Shown: in pieces, positions 19,478 to 29,609 of the stretch | How positions within the stretch are numbered: the first letter of the stretch is position 1 | Layout: every line of letters starts with the position of its first letter | Source: Gammaproteobacteria bacterium | GTDB lineage: Bacteria; Pseudomonadota; Gammaproteobacteria; Steroidobacterales; Woeseiaceae | NCBI GenBank assembly: GCA_029884165.1 | Contig: JAOUIH010000015.1 | Location: 1-55,670 of the forward strand | DNA: 55,670 bases | Reading direction: 5' to 3' | Position numbers and translations under genes: made by a program | Notes under the pieces: model-generated | What the model saw: only the letters and a program-made list of their open reading frames with translations | The model's database searches: none | Told to the model about the DNA's origin: nothing

Positions 19478-20999
19478 ACAGGTCTCCAATGTAGCGGGCG
19501 GCAGCTTCGCGCCAGTCGAAGCGGGCGGCGCCGGCGCGCTCGCGGATCGCCAGCCAGGCATCAGGAGCGCCGGACTTCATGGCCAGTGCTGCAGCGATCT
19601 TGGCCACGAAATTTCGTGCCTGGGCCGAGGCCGAATCCCCGCCGAAGGCAAAGCCGTTGACCCCGTCCCGGACCGTGTCCTTCAGGCCGCCTACCGCGTG
19701 CACGACGCAGGGTTGCAGTTCGCGCATTGCCAGCATCTGGCTGATGCCACAGGGTTCGAAGCTCGACGGCATCAGGAACAGGTCGCCTGCCTTGTACAGG
19801 AGGTCTGTGAAGGTCTCGGAATAACCGCACAGGAACAACAGATTCCGATGCCGGCGTGCGATTTCGCCGATGCTGGCCTCCAGGTCGCGATCGCCGCTGC
19901 CGACCAGGATCAGCACGCCGCGGTCCAGGTCTTCCAGTATCCGCTCCAGCGCCGTCGAACCGTCCGGCAGGCGCTCGAGAAACAGCGCAGCCTTCTGGTC
20001 CGTCAGGCGACCGATGCTCGTCAGCAGGTTATCCGGCCGTTTCTTCGGCATGGCCTCGAGGCTCCTGCGGGCCAGTTCGTGCAGGTGCCGGCGCTCGGGC
20101 CACCTTTCAGTCCACGTTTCGAGTTCGGCGCCGATCGTGTCGAGCAGCCGGCGCCAGCCGGGCCTGCGGCGATCGCGCCTCGGGTAGCTGCAGCCGTTCA
20201 GGATCCCGAACAGCCGTCCGGCCGCGTTGCAGCGGCGGAGATCGGCCTCGAGGCCCTCGCCGCCGCGGAAATTCCGGGCCGGGTCGTTCGGCTCGAGTAT
20301 CTCGCGTGCATAGGTCGGCGACACCGTGCTGACGCGATCCGCGAGCCGTATCGCCGTTGCCATCGCGTTGATGCAGTCCGGGTAACGCGGGTCACGCAGC
20401 CTGTCCGGGTCGAAGACGAAGCCCGGGAACCAGCTGGCGAGCGAGGAGCTGTCGCCGGCGTAGGGCCGGACGCCCTGCATGGCCAGGTTGTGTATCGTGT
20501 AGACGGTCCGGATCGGCTGCAGCCTCGCGTAACGCGCGTCGAACTCCCGCAACGCGCAGTAAAGGGCGGCATGCCAGTCGTGCAGGTGCACGACATCGGG
20601 AGCCGGGTCGAGCCCGGCGACGTAGGCGGCCGCGGCGGCCGACAGCAGGGCGAACTTGCCTGCGTCGGTGGCAAACGGTCGCGCGGGACCGTCGTCACAG
20701 TAGATTCGCCCGGCGCCCTGCGGCGTGAACAGCGGGTGCTCCAGCGCAACGTGGTGCACGCGCTCGTCCGGCCCCGGGATTTCGATTGCGCGTACAGCGA
20801 GCGTTTTGCCGGCGAACGCGACCTCGAGCGTCCCGGCGAGACTCGCTCCGGCCAGGCGCCCGAAGATGCCATATTCCGGCGTGAGCACGGTCGTCCGCCA
20901 GCCGAGATCGGCGAGCGCGACTGGCAGGTCCCGCACGACGTCACCGACGCCCCCGACCTTGCCGCCCGGCAGCGCGGCGTTCTCCGCCGCCACGATGAT
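19470..20999 (-). CDS. glgA: Glycogen synthase (ADP-glucose dependent)
   Basis: About 507-515 residues, family GT5. It extends alpha-1,4-glucan from ADP-glucose. The substrate loop is present as [16 protein letters not shown] (KxGG), with [26 protein letters not shown] and [15 protein letters not shown]. The start is unclear: the first ordinary codon is GTG at 20993, but it would cut off the first beta strand, which the upstream codons encode (TIIVAAEN). Candidate starts before it are only ATC/ATT codons; I give 20999 (ATC, six bases after AGG) as a compromise. The frame is closed by the glgC stop at 21035. The central linker ([18 protein letters not shown]) differs from the usual NGIDxxxWNP. 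Confidence 0.9.
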   Translation of the reverse strand: MIVAAENAALPGGKVGGVGDVVRDLPVALADLGWRTTVLTPEYGIFGRLAGASLAGTLEVAFAGKTLAVRAIEIPGPDERVHHVALEHPLFTPQGAGRIYCDDGPARPFATDAGKFALLSAAAAAYVAGLDPAPDVVHLHDWHAALYCALREFDARYARLQPIRTVYTIHNLAMQGVRPYAGDSSSLASWFPGFVFDPDRLRDPRYPDCINAMATAIRLADRVSTVSPTYAREILEPNDPARNFRGGEGLEADLRRCNAAGRLFGILNGCSYPRRDRRRPGWRRLLDTIGAELETWTERWPERRHLHELARRSLEAMPKKRPDNLLTSIGRLTDQKAALFLERLPDGSTALERILEDLDRGVLILVGSGDRDLEASIGEIARRHRNLLFLCGYSETFTDLLYKAGDLFLMPSSFEPCGISQMLAMRELQPCVVHAVGGLKDTVRDGVNGFAFGGDSASAQARNFVAKIAAALAMKSGAPDAWLAIRERAGAARFDWREAAARYIGDLYE

Positions 21000-21032
21000 T
21001 GTGTGCCTGGTGTTAATTCTTCCGGAACCCGT

Positions 21033-22316
21033 CTAGCGCGTGAAGTGCAATTGCTGCCCCAGCATGTCGGGCGTCACCAGCGTCAGCCCGCTCTCCGTGA
21101 CCCTGAAGCCGCGGGCGCGATCGGCATCGTGATCTTCGCCGATGATCGTGCCCTCGGGCAGAACGGCGCCACGGTCGATGATGCTGCGATGAATCCGGCA
21201 CTTGCGGCCGATACGAACGTCGGGAAGGACGACCGAGTCGGTGACCGAACTGTAGGAGTGGATGCGGACGTTTGAAAACAGCAGCGATTTGCGGACATGT
21301 GAGCCGGAGATGACGCAGCCCCCGGAGACCACCGACTCGATTGCTTCGCCGCGTCGGCCCGGCTCGTCGAAGACGAACTTGGCCGGCGGCGACTGGCTCT
21401 GGTGCGTCAGGATCGGCCATTGCTGATCGTAGAGGTTCAATTGCGGCGATACGGAGACCAGCTCCATGTTCGCTTCCCAGAACGCGTCGAGCGTCCCGAC
21501 GTCGCGCCAGTAGGCCTGGCGGCCGGTGTCTGCCTCGCGGAAAGGGTAGGCATAGACACGGTAGTTCCGGATGATCGACGGAATGACGTTGCGGCCGAAA
21601 TCGTGCTGCGTGCCGGGCGTGTCGGCGTCCTTGATGACCTGCTCGTAAAGAAACGCGGTGTTGAAAACGTAATTGCCCATCGAGGCCAGGCACACGTCGC
21701 TGCGGCCCGGGAGCGGCGCCGGCTTCTCCGGTTTTTCATGGAAGGCGATGATTCGACCGGTTTCGTCGACGGTCATGACGCCCAGCTGACCCGCGGCTTC
21801 CTCGATCGGCACTTCGATGCAGGAGACCGTCATGTCGGCCTCCTTATCAAGGTGCGCGGCCAGGAAGGAACCGTAGTCCATCTTGTAAACGTGGTCTCCA
21901 GCAAGAATCAGCACGAAGCGCGGCGAATGCGTCCGGATGATATCCAGGTTCTGGTAAACGGCGTCGGCCGTCCCGCGATACCACTCGCCGCCTATGCGCT
22001 GTGACGCGGGGAGAATCTCGACGAACTCCTTGCTGCTGGCATGAAACCAGGACCAGCCATGCACCAGGTGCCTGATCAGCGAGTGGGCCTTGTACTGGGT
22101 GAGTACCCCGATGCGCCGGATGCCGGAGTTGATGCAGTTGGACAGGGGGAAATCGATGATGCGAAATTTGCCGCCGAAGTAGAGTGCCGGTTTCGCGCGC
22201 CACGTCGTCAGCTCGTGCAAGCGCGAGCCCTGACCGCCTGCGAGTATCAGCGCCACCGTTTCTCGCGTCAGGCGACTGACGTAACGCGGGTCGTCGCTTT
22301 CGTAGGTTTCGATCAT
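21033..22316 (-). CDS. glgC: Glucose-1-phosphate adenylyltransferase (ADP-glucose pyrophosphorylase)
   Basis: 427 residues, typical length. It makes ADP-glucose from ATP and glucose-1-phosphate, the committed and usually allosteric step of glycogen synthesis. The N-terminal nucleotidyltransferase domain shows [59 protein letters not shown] and FHEKPEKP; a C-terminal left-handed beta-helix follows ([24 protein letters not shown]). The ATG at 22316 was chosen because the conserved region starts soon after; the open frame runs to 22376. Confidence 0.97.
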   Translation of the reverse strand: MIETYESDDPRYVSRLTRETVALILAGGQGSRLHELTTWRAKPALYFGGKFRIIDFPLSNCINSGIRRIGVLTQYKAHSLIRHLVHGWSWFHASSKEFVEILPASQRIGGEWYRGTADAVYQNLDIIRTHSPRFVLILAGDHVYKMDYGSFLAAHLDKEADMTVSCIEVPIEEAAGQLGVMTVDETGRIIAFHEKPEKPAPLPGRSDVCLASMGNYVFNTAFLYEQVIKDADTPGTQHDFGRNVIPSIIRNYRVYAYPFREADTGRQAYWRDVGTLDAFWEANMELVSVSPQLNLYDQQWPILTHQSQSPPAKFVFDEPGRRGEAIESVVSGGCVISGSHVRKSLLFSNVRIHSYSSVTDSVVLPDVRIGRKCRIHRSIIDRGAVLPEGTIIGEDHDADRARGFRVTESGLTLVTPDMLGQQLHFTR

Positions 22317-22450
22317 CGCCGCTGTCCCGATAGCCCTCACCGGCCTGACCGCCGTTCGGGTACGTGATTGTGACACGAATGCGGAGCGCCTGCCTGCCGC
22401 CAGGCCCGCTGTCCCGGCGGGCGTCAGCTCGCCGTAGCGAACACGAAACC

Positions 22451-24004
22451 TCAGAGCGCCATGCTGCGACCCGCGGTGTCGACCAGTTCGCCCACGCGGT
22501 CCATGCGCGCGGGACTGAGCTGATCCGGCAGTACGCGCCAGCGCCAGTTGTCGCCCGAGGTTCCCGGCGTATTGAAACGCGCCTCAGAGCCGAGGCCCAG
22601 GTAGTCCTGCAGCGGAGCGATAGCCAGCTTCGCCCGACTCGAGAACGCGAGCCGGACGAGGTCTTCGTGCGGCGTCTCCGGGTTGCCGCCGCCGATGTCG
22701 AGCAGCGCCTTCTGCGTCCGGACGATCTCGTCCCGCGACCTGTTGTCGTCGGGGCTGCCGAGGAACCAGCCGACGCTCGTATCATTGTCGTGCGTGCCCG
22801 TATAGCACACGCAGTTCTCGCCGACGACGCCGAGATCGAATCCCCGTGTGCCGACCTCGAACTGCAGGACCTTCATCCCCGGGATATGGTAGCGGTCGCG
22901 CAGGGCCTCGACCGCCGGCGTGATGACGCCGAGATCCTCCGCGACGATGGGCAGATTGCCGAGCGCGGCGCGCATTGCGTCGAAAATCGCGGCGCCGGGA
23001 CCCGGAATCCACTCGCCGACCCGCGCAGTCCCGGCCCCGGCTGGCACCGACCAGTAGGCCTCGAAGCCGCGAAAGTGGTCGATGCGGACGAGATCGGCCA
23101 GCGCCGCCGAGTGCTGGAGCCGCTCGATCCACCAGCCGTAGCCGTCGGCCGCATGCGCCTTCCAGTCATAGAGCGGGTTGCCCCAGAGCTGGCCATCTTC
23201 GCTGAAGTAATCGGGCGGCACGCCGGCAACCTGCGACGGGCGGCCGTCCTGGTCGAGGCAGACGATGTCCCGGTTCGCCCAGGCGTCCGAGCTGTCCAGC
23301 GCGATATAGATCGGCATGTCGCCGAACATCAGGACCCCGCGCTCGGCCGCATAAGCGTGCAGCCGCTGCCACTGTCGGTGGAACAGGAACTGGATGATCT
23401 TGATCGACTCGATGGCCCGGCCGCAGTCGGCTTCCAGTTTCCGCAACGCGCCCTGCTCGCGGTGGGCCAGCGGCGGCGCCCACTCCGGCCAGGGCCGCTC
23501 GCCGTGGCGTGTCTTGAGGATCCGGAACAGGGCGTAGTCGTGCAGCCAGGCCTCGTCGTGTGACTCGAGGAACCGGTCGAACGCGCTCTTGATCCCGGAA
23601 TCCGCCTGCGCGTGAAAGCGGCCCGCCGCTCGATCGAGCAGGGCCTTCTTCTTCGGGATAAGCCGGCCGTAATCCACTGAATGCGCCGGCAGGCCGAGCA
23701 GGGTGTCCGCTTCGTTGGATGCCAGCAGCCCTGCACGGACCAGTGTTGCCGTATCGATCAGCAGTTCGTTGCCGGCGAACGTGGACAGGGGCTGGTACGG
23801 CGAATCGCCGAACGCCGTCGGGCCGGTCGGCAGGAACTGCCACACGCGCAGGTTCATCCGTGCCATCGAGTCGACGAAGGCGAGTGCGGCGTCGCCGATC
23901 TCGCCGATCCCGAAAGGGCCCGGCAGCGATGTCATGTGCAGGCAGACGCCCGCCTGGCGTTGTGCCGGCAGGGCCAGTTCGCTTGTCGTCGTTTTCGTCA
24001 GCAT
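22451..24004 (-). CDS. malQ: 4-alpha-glucanotransferase (amylomaltase)
   Basis: 517 residues, family GH77. It transfers glucan segments between maltodextrins, so short chains become usable for glycogen phosphorylase. Recognised by [85 protein letters not shown] and [18 protein letters not shown]. First gene of the glycogen cluster on this strand; glgC follows after 134 bases. The upstream ribosome binding site is weak. Confidence 0.95.
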   Translation of the reverse strand: MLTKTTTSELALPAQRQAGVCLHMTSLPGPFGIGEIGDAALAFVDSMARMNLRVWQFLPTGPTAFGDSPYQPLSTFAGNELLIDTATLVRAGLLASNEADTLLGLPAHSVDYGRLIPKKKALLDRAAGRFHAQADSGIKSAFDRFLESHDEAWLHDYALFRILKTRHGERPWPEWAPPLAHREQGALRKLEADCGRAIESIKIIQFLFHRQWQRLHAYAAERGVLMFGDMPIYIALDSSDAWANRDIVCLDQDGRPSQVAGVPPDYFSEDGQLWGNPLYDWKAHAADGYGWWIERLQHSAALADLVRIDHFRGFEAYWSVPAGAGTARVGEWIPGPGAAIFDAMRAALGNLPIVAEDLGVITPAVEALRDRYHIPGMKVLQFEVGTRGFDLGVVGENCVCYTGTHDNDTSVGWFLGSPDDNRSRDEIVRTQKALLDIGGGNPETPHEDLVRLAFSSRAKLAIAPLQDYLGLGSEARFNTPGTSGDNWRWRVLPDQLSPARMDRVGELVDTAGRSMAL

Positions 24005-24249
24005 TTACTGGTAGTTCTGGTATCCGATGTTCCGCTGAGCTTGCCGGCACGCAGCCCCGGCCTCGCCACGGCCGGCATTCTAGCAGCCGGCAGAAAAACC
24101 GGCCGCAATTGCGAGCTGCGGAGCTACCGCTGTGGCGGCCGGGGATGCGGTGACGCAGGGGCTGTGAGAGCATAGGCGCGGTCCGGGGCCCAGGGCCCGC
24201 GGCCCGAGGCGGCCCGGGACAGGTTGCAAGAGATCAGTGAGTGGCCCGA

Positions 24250-25230
24250 ATGGACAAGCAGTGCCTGCTCGTCGGTGACATCGGCGGTACCAACGCGCGC
24301 TTCGCGCTGGCCGACGCGAAAGCGCCCGGTTTTTCCAGGGAGAGGACGCTGCGCTGCGCCGACTACGAGACCGCGGACGCCGCGATACACGCGTACCTCA
24401 AGCAGGTTCGTGCACCTCGCCCGACCGTCATAAGCCTCGCGGCCGCCGGCCCCATCGTCGACCGGAGCGTACGGTTCACGAACAATCACTGGAGCATCGG
24501 GGTCGATGATCTCGTGCGGGAGTTCGACACTCCATCCGTGCGCCTGTTGAACGATTTCGAAGCGATCGCATACTCGATCCCGTTCATCAAGTCGTCCGAC
24601 TGCCAGCCCATTGGCCTTCCGGCGGCGGAAAACCTGTCCGGACCCGAATTCACGGTCGGCGTGATAGGGCCCGGCACCGGGCTCGGCGCCGTGGGCCTCG
24701 CCTGCCGGGACGGCCGGCTCATTCCGATCGTCGGCGAGGCGGGGCACGTGGGCTTTGCGCCGGAAACGCTGGTGCAGCTCGATATCCTTCGCGTATTGCG
24801 CGAACGATTCGATCGCGTGTCGGCCGAACGCCTGGTATCCGGCCCGGGCCTGGAAAACATCTACTGGGCGCTGACGCGCATCCACGGCGAGAAGCGCGCG
24901 ACTCTGACGGCGGCCGAGATCTTCGAGCGATGTATCGACGGCAGCGACGCTCGCGCGTCGGAGGCCGTGCACATGTTTTTCGAGACCCTGGGGCAGGTAG
25001 CCGGGAACCTCGCTCTGACGCTGGGTGCGGCCGACGGCATCTACATCGCCGGCGGCATAGCGCGTCGCTACCCGGAACTCCTGATCAACAGTCGTTTTCG
25101 CAGCGGTTTCGAGGCGAAGGGCAGGCACCGCTCACTGATGGAAAGGGTCCCGACCCAGCTCGTTACCTATGCCGAACCCGGGCTGCTCGGGGCCAGTTAT
25201 TGCGCGCTGGAGATGACACGGCATGGCTGA
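24250..25230 (+). CDS. glk: Glucokinase
   Basis: 326 residues, close to E. coli Glk. It phosphorylates glucose to glucose-6-phosphate with ATP. Motifs: LLVGDIGGTNARFALAD (phosphate loop), SLAAAGPI, LLNDFEAIAYSIP, GPGTGLGAVGL, GEAGHVGFAPE and GIYIAGGIARRYPELL. ATG at 24250 was chosen over the in-frame GTG at 24241; neither has a strong ribosome binding site. It is divergent from the glycogen operon, with 245 bases between, and would channel glucose released by MalQ and GlgX back to metabolism. Confidence 0.95.
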   Translation: MDKQCLLVGDIGGTNARFALADAKAPGFSRERTLRCADYETADAAIHAYLKQVRAPRPTVISLAAAGPIVDRSVRFTNNHWSIGVDDLVREFDTPSVRLLNDFEAIAYSIPFIKSSDCQPIGLPAAENLSGPEFTVGVIGPGTGLGAVGLACRDGRLIPIVGEAGHVGFAPETLVQLDILRVLRERFDRVSAERLVSGPGLENIYWALTRIHGEKRATLTAAEIFERCIDGSDARASEAVHMFFETLGQVAGNLALTLGAADGIYIAGGIARRYPELLINSRFRSGFEAKGRHRSLMERVPTQLVTYAEPGLLGASYCALEMTRHG

Positions 25231-25257
25231 GCGCATTGCGGCACCGGGCGACCTGAC

Positions 25258-26118
25258 GTGAGCAGGGCGGGGGACAAGGAACGCCAGGTCCTGCGCGTCA
25301 TCCTGCTGGAGGGCACCGCGAACCTGCTCGTGCTTGCGATGAAGCTTGTCGTCGGGTTCGCGACCGGTTCCATGGCCATATTTGCCGATGCCCTGCATTC
25401 CCTGACCGATGTCGCGAACAACGTCATCGCCTGGATCGTCATTCGTGCCTCGAACCAGCCGGCGGACCGGGAGCACCCCTACGGCCACCGGAAGTTCGAG
25501 GTGGTCGCGGTCTTCGTGCTGGCGACGCTGCTCGCGACGGTGGCGGTCGAACTCGGTATTCGCGCGGTCACCCGGGAGACGCGCGACGTGACGATGAGCG
25601 GTTGGAACCTGTACGTGATGATCGGTGTGCTGCTCATCAACATTTTCCTCAGCACCTGGCAGCGCGCCTGGGCGAAACGGCTTCGTTCCCAGATTCTGCT
25701 GGCCGACGCGAGCCATACCTTCGCGGACGTATTGATTACCTCCGTGGTCATTGTGGGGTGGCTGCTGTCGGTGTGGAGCCTGCCCTGGCTCGATACGGTT
25801 TGCGCGCTCGGCGTGTCGGCCATGATCATGTACCTGGCGTTCGGGCTCTTCCGGAACGTGATACCGGTGCTGGTCGACGAGATAGCGATCGAGCCCGAGC
25901 AACTGACGGATGCGATAAAGGAGGTGCCGGGAGTCATCGACGTGCCCCGGGTGCGCTCCCGGTGGATAGGCACGGAGCGAGCGGTCGATGTCATCGTAAC
26001 CGTGGCGCCGGCGCTGCCGACGATCAGGTCGCACGAGATCGCCGACCAGGTCGAGCGGCTGCTCGAGCAGGAATTCGACGTGGCCGATATCAGCGTACAC
26101 GTCGAACCGCACACCTGA
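25258..26118 (+). CDS. Cation diffusion facilitator (CDF) metal efflux transporter
   Basis: 286 residues. Six transmembrane segments and the two CDF metal sites HxxxD are seen: DALHSLTDVANNVIAW in the second helix and DASHTFADVLITSVV in the fifth. The C-terminal cytoplasmic domain (about 205-286) ends with IADQVERLLEQEFDVADISVHVEPH. Family members export Zn, Fe, Co or Mn by proton exchange; the metal cannot be told from sequence here. The GTG start at 25258 keeps the first helix; later ATG codons would remove it. It follows glk by 27 bases. Confidence 0.9.
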   Translation: MSRAGDKERQVLRVILLEGTANLLVLAMKLVVGFATGSMAIFADALHSLTDVANNVIAWIVIRASNQPADREHPYGHRKFEVVAVFVLATLLATVAVELGIRAVTRETRDVTMSGWNLYVMIGVLLINIFLSTWQRAWAKRLRSQILLADASHTFADVLITSVVIVGWLLSVWSLPWLDTVCALGVSAMIMYLAFGLFRNVIPVLVDEIAIEPEQLTDAIKEVPGVIDVPRVRSRWIGTERAVDVIVTVAPALPTIRSHEIADQVERLLEQEFDVADISVHVEPHT

Positions 26119-26130
26119 CGCATGTCCCGG

Positions 26131-27153
26131 TCAGTCGGCCGGGAAGGCGATGCCGAGTCTTCGTCCGAGGATCTCGCGGAATCCCGGCAGCGAGTCCGAT
26201 TCGAACAGGTTGAACGCCGGCACGCCCGCGAGCTTGACGACGAGGTTTCGACCCGCGGACGTGTTCGCGGCCGGTCCGCACACCATGTCCGGCTCCAGCC
26301 CGAAAGCCTGCTGGACACCGACGACGGCATAGGGGTCCGATGCGCACAGGACCGTGCAGCAGATGTGCTTGCCGAGTTCGTCGATAGCGGCGGCGCCGTT
26401 GTAGGGTTCCAGCGGCGAGGCGCCGGCCTCGGCGACGAGAAAGTCCGGGTGGCGTTCGCCGATGTAGCACAGCAGGGGCCGGATCGCGGCCCGGAATACG
26501 TCCTCCGGAACGACGGTCGAGGGTAGTCCGCCGTCGACGAAGTCCAGGATCTCGGCCGCGCCGGCATGCCGGAAACTCAAAATGTCGCGGTAGCGGCCGG
26601 CACCGGTCAGCTTGGCGCCAATGACGGTAAGCCCGAGCTCGACCAGTTCCTTCACGATCAGGCGTCCTGTCAGCGTCTTCCCCGCGGACATAGAAGTGCC
26701 GACGATAAGGACGGTCGGAACCTCGAAGCCCGTGTAACTGGATCGCAGCGCGAAGTCTGACATGCGGATCTTCTCTCCGGTGCGCAGGACATGGCCGCGA
26801 TATGCGAGCGTGATGGGTTTTGGCAGGAAGGCAGAAACCGAGGTAAAGACGCCGATGAGGCCCGCATTGGTCAGGCAGTGCATGTTGCCGTTTTCGACCT
26901 CGGTCCAGCTGCCGACTCCCTCCAGCGTAGCGGCACGATGTCCCAGTGCGCCGATCACGAGGTCACCGGCAGCTACGGGTATCATGTCGCCCCGGGTGTC
27001 CTCGATGCGATACAGCTCAGTCGCTTCGCCCGTTACTTCGCCGACGACGTAATCGCCGGTTTCCCAATCGCCCTTGTCGAGCGGCATCGTGTCATACGGG
27101 CGAGCATCGAAATCGGCGATTCGACCCAGCGAACCGATGATCGTCTTCCTCAT
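26131..27153 (-). CDS. DUF1611-family P-loop protein (DgcN-like)
   Basis: 340 residues. A beta-rich N-terminal part (about 1-125) is followed by a nucleotide-binding domain with GTSMSAGKTLTGR, the family's variant P-loop, and GAKLTGAGRYRD, LVAEAGASPLEPYNG and VLCASDP. I assign it to DUF1611 by this pattern. One family member, DgcN, was reported as an N-acetyltransferase in D-glutamate use by marine bacteria; whether that holds here is inference. It starts at 27153 and overlaps the peptidase stop as ATGA, so the two are coupled. Confidence 0.7.
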   Translation of the reverse strand: MRKTIIGSLGRIADFDARPYDTMPLDKGDWETGDYVVGEVTGEATELYRIEDTRGDMIPVAAGDLVIGALGHRAATLEGVGSWTEVENGNMHCLTNAGLIGVFTSVSAFLPKPITLAYRGHVLRTGEKIRMSDFALRSSYTGFEVPTVLIVGTSMSAGKTLTGRLIVKELVELGLTVIGAKLTGAGRYRDILSFRHAGAAEILDFVDGGLPSTVVPEDVFRAAIRPLLCYIGERHPDFLVAEAGASPLEPYNGAAAIDELGKHICCTVLCASDPYAVVGVQQAFGLEPDMVCGPAANTSAGRNLVVKLAGVPAFNLFESDSLPGFREILGRRLGIAFPAD

Positions 27154-28331
27154 GATGCGGTTCCTTCGATTGTGCCCGGCACACGCGGCGCGCACAGCAG
27201 CAGCGCGAGCAGTGCGGCTCGCTCGAGCGTCCGGTCTACGTACAGGAACTCGTGCTCTGCGTGAGCGCCGTCACCGACGGGCCCGAGACCGTCCAGCGTC
27301 GCGGTGTACTGGCTCGCCGTGTTGCCATCGGAACCTCCCCCCGCCCGGGCGCCATCGAGATCCAGCCCGAGTTCGCTGCCCAACTCTTGCGCATGGAGCC
27401 AGAGCGCGCGATTGCGCGCCGTCGCCTCCATGGACGGTCGGCCAATTCCGCCCTCGACCTGCAGCCGGACACCCGGCACGACGGGTTCGAGCCCATGGAT
27501 GGCGCGGGAAATCGCTTCGCCATCCCTGACTGTCGGCACCCGGACGTCGACGACGGCCTTGCTGTGTGGTGCGATGACGTTCGCCTGGATGCCGCCATCG
27601 ACCGTACCGACGTTGACCGAGACACCGCGGTCCGGATCGTTCATTGCGAAAAGCTGCTGGATCACGTGGGAGAGTTCCAGGATCGCGCTTGCGCCGGCCA
27701 TCGGGTCCAGGCCCGCATGGGCGGCCTTGCCGAACACCGTGATCGTGAAACGCCCGACACCCTTTCTCTCGGTCTTGACGAACCCGTGCTCTCCCATGGC
27801 CGGCTCCAGCACGAAAGCGCGTTCGGCCGCGGCAGCGAGCCGCCGGATATACCGGCCGGACGTGCGGCTGCCGATCTCCTCATCGCCGTTGATGAAAATC
27901 ACGGGCGTCAGCGGCACCTCCATGTCCAGCTCACGTATGGCGCGCAGCGCAACGATCAGTTGAGCAATTCCCCCTTTCATGTCGAACACGCCAGGACCAC
28001 GAATCACGTTGTCGTCTACCGTGAAAGGTCTTTGCGACACGGTCCCCAGCGGCCAGACCGTGTCGATATGACCGAGGACGAGTTGCAGACCCTTACCGCG
28101 CGGTCGATCGGCCGGCCGGGCATACAGGTGCCGCGCTTCGCCCGGGCCGGGTTCATGAAACACGAAGCCCAGCTCCTGCAACTCGGATGCAATCACGGCG
28201 CGAGCCTGACGCTGCATTTCCGGCCGGGACGACGGCGACTCAGCCTCTACCAGCTGCCTGAGCAGCGATATCAGCAGCGGCTGCTGGTCGCCGATCTTGT
28301 CGAGAACGCGCTGCCCGAATTCGCTAGGCAT
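27150..28331 (-). CDS. M20-family zinc metallopeptidase (glutamate carboxypeptidase-like)
   Basis: 393 residues. Zinc ligands of the M20 family are visible: VLGHIDTVWPLG (His, Asp), RGPGVFDMKGG (bridging Asp), FINGDEEIGSRTSG (Glu pair), AFVLEPA and GDGAHAEHEFLYVDR (last His). The dimerisation domain lies between (KGVGRFTITVFGKAAHAGLDP). Overall it resembles carboxypeptidase G2, which removes C-terminal glutamate from peptides or folates; the substrate here is inferred. No signal peptide is visible. It lies between a flavin reductase (7 bases upstream) and the DUF1611 gene (ATGA overlap). Confidence 0.9.
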   Translation of the reverse strand: MPSEFGQRVLDKIGDQQPLLISLLRQLVEAESPSSRPEMQRQARAVIASELQELGFVFHEPGPGEARHLYARPADRPRGKGLQLVLGHIDTVWPLGTVSQRPFTVDDNVIRGPGVFDMKGGIAQLIVALRAIRELDMEVPLTPVIFINGDEEIGSRTSGRYIRRLAAAAERAFVLEPAMGEHGFVKTERKGVGRFTITVFGKAAHAGLDPMAGASAILELSHVIQQLFAMNDPDRGVSVNVGTVDGGIQANVIAPHSKAVVDVRVPTVRDGEAISRAIHGLEPVVPGVRLQVEGGIGRPSMEATARNRALWLHAQELGSELGLDLDGARAGGGSDGNTASQYTATLDGLGPVGDGAHAEHEFLYVDRTLERAALLALLLCAPRVPGTIEGTAS

Positions 28332-28338
28332 GTTCGCG

Positions 28339-28950
28339 TCACTTCTTCATATCCAGCGGGAACGGAAACTTGTTCGACCGGTCGATGCGCGCGAATCGAC
28401 CGGGAGCCAGGTAGGCCAGGATGGGCGAGTCGTGAATGAGCTCCTGGTCGTCCAACTCGGATACGCGGAGGAAATCCGCCTCGGCATAGGCGGCGACGAT
28501 CTTCCCCGTGATGAGACAGTTCGGTCCGAAGCCGTCGATCGTCCTGAAGTGCCGGCACTCGAAATACAGGTATGCCTCCTCGATGAATCTGCCGTCGACC
28601 CGACTTGCGGGAAAGGTTGCATAGCTTTGCAGCACCGGTTTCTCCCCTCGGGCCGAGCGCGGCGAGGCGGCGAGGCTCGTGTACAGGACCTGGTCCGGAC
28701 GCGGAAAGCTCACCGTGAACACGCCGCTGCGCTGGATGTTGGCGCAGGTGGAGTGACCCGGCGCGCAGGCAAAGCCGAAATAGTTTTCCCAGCCGAGTGG
28801 CATGGCCATGTGCTTGGGCGCGAGGTCGAGGGAGCCGTCCGGATCGGTCGTTCCGACGAGGATCAGTGGTGCGACGGTGAAAAACCGATCCCAGACGGGC
28901 CGATCGACCTCGATCTCGACCAGTTTCGCGCTGTAATCCGGCGAGCCCAT
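28339..28950 (-). CDS. Flavin reductase-like FMN-binding protein
   Basis: 203 residues of the split-barrel flavin reductase family. Seen: FTVAPLILVGTTDPDGSLDLAPKHMAMPLGWENYFGFACAPGHSTCANI and GVFTVSFPRPDQVL, the FMN-binding half, and FECRHFRTIDGFGPNCLITGKIVAAY. Such proteins supply reduced flavin to a partner or act as FMN oxidoreductases. ATG at 28950 has GAGGTGGGA six bases upstream and is preferred to the in-frame GTG at 28962. First gene of a three-gene operon with the M20 peptidase and DUF1611 protein. Confidence 0.85.
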   Translation of the reverse strand: MGSPDYSAKLVEIEVDRPVWDRFFTVAPLILVGTTDPDGSLDLAPKHMAMPLGWENYFGFACAPGHSTCANIQRSGVFTVSFPRPDQVLYTSLAASPRSARGEKPVLQSYATFPASRVDGRFIEEAYLYFECRHFRTIDGFGPNCLITGKIVAAYAEADFLRVSELDDQELIHDSPILAYLAPGRFARIDRSNKFPFPLDMKK

Positions 28951-29141
28951 GCTGGTTCCCACCTCGAAACTTCAGACGCCCTCCTGATCAAGCTACCCGA
29001 TTAAAATCGTCGGGAAAATAAGTAGTTGCCGCCGAGCCCGTAGGCGCGCGGAGCGCGGCTCGCGCTTGTCAGTAAGTGATTGTCGCAATAGTGCGCTTCG
29101 CCCCTGTTGATAGAATTTCCTTGGTAAACAAGGATGCGACG

Positions 29142-29594
29142 ATGATTGAAATCGAAACGATCATGAGCACCGACCTCGTTACGGTTACGCCCGAAGACAC
29201 GGTCGAACGTGCGCGCGTGCTGATGCACGACCGCCGCATACACCACCTGCCGGTCGTAAACGGAAATGATGAGATCGTGGGCCTGGTGACGCTATCCAAC
29301 GTCCTCGCCGCGACCGATTCGTTCCTGCGCGACGAGGGCAGCCGCATACACCCGGACCAGATCCGGATAGCGGACATTATGGTCGCCGATGTCGTGACCG
29401 TCGATCAGCATGCCGGGATACGCCAGGCCGCCCTGTTCCTCGAAAAGCATCGTATCGGCTGCCTGCCCGTCGTCAGCGACGGCAAGCTGACCGGCATCAT
29501 CACCGACACCGATTTTGTCGGCGTTGCCATAAACCTGCTCGAGCAGATGGAATGGTCGGAACCGGACGAGCAAGACGTCCAGGAAATCGCCTGA
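29142..29594 (+). CDS. CBS-pair domain protein
   Basis: 150 residues made of two CBS domains and nothing else: IMSTDLVTVTPEDTVERARVLMHDRRIHHLPVVNGNDEIVGLVTLSNVL (about 8-58) and IMVADVVTVDQHAGIRQAALFLEKHRIGCLPVVSDGKLTGIITDTDFVGVAI (about 78-132). CBS pairs bind adenine nucleotides and act as energy sensors; the partner is unknown. ATG at 29142 has AAGGA seven bases upstream. Convergent with the gamma-glutamyltransferase gene. Confidence 0.9.
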   Translation: MIEIETIMSTDLVTVTPEDTVERARVLMHDRRIHHLPVVNGNDEIVGLVTLSNVLAATDSFLRDEGSRIHPDQIRIADIMVADVVTVDQHAGIRQAALFLEKHRIGCLPVVSDGKLTGIITDTDFVGVAINLLEQMEWSEPDEQDVQEIA

Positions 29595-29609
29595 GCCCGG
29601 TCCCCGGCC

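Noticed and set aside
24005-24249. Possible small gene between malQ and glk
   Set aside because: No frame with a start, ribosome binding site and reasonable composition; most likely only a divergent promoter region.
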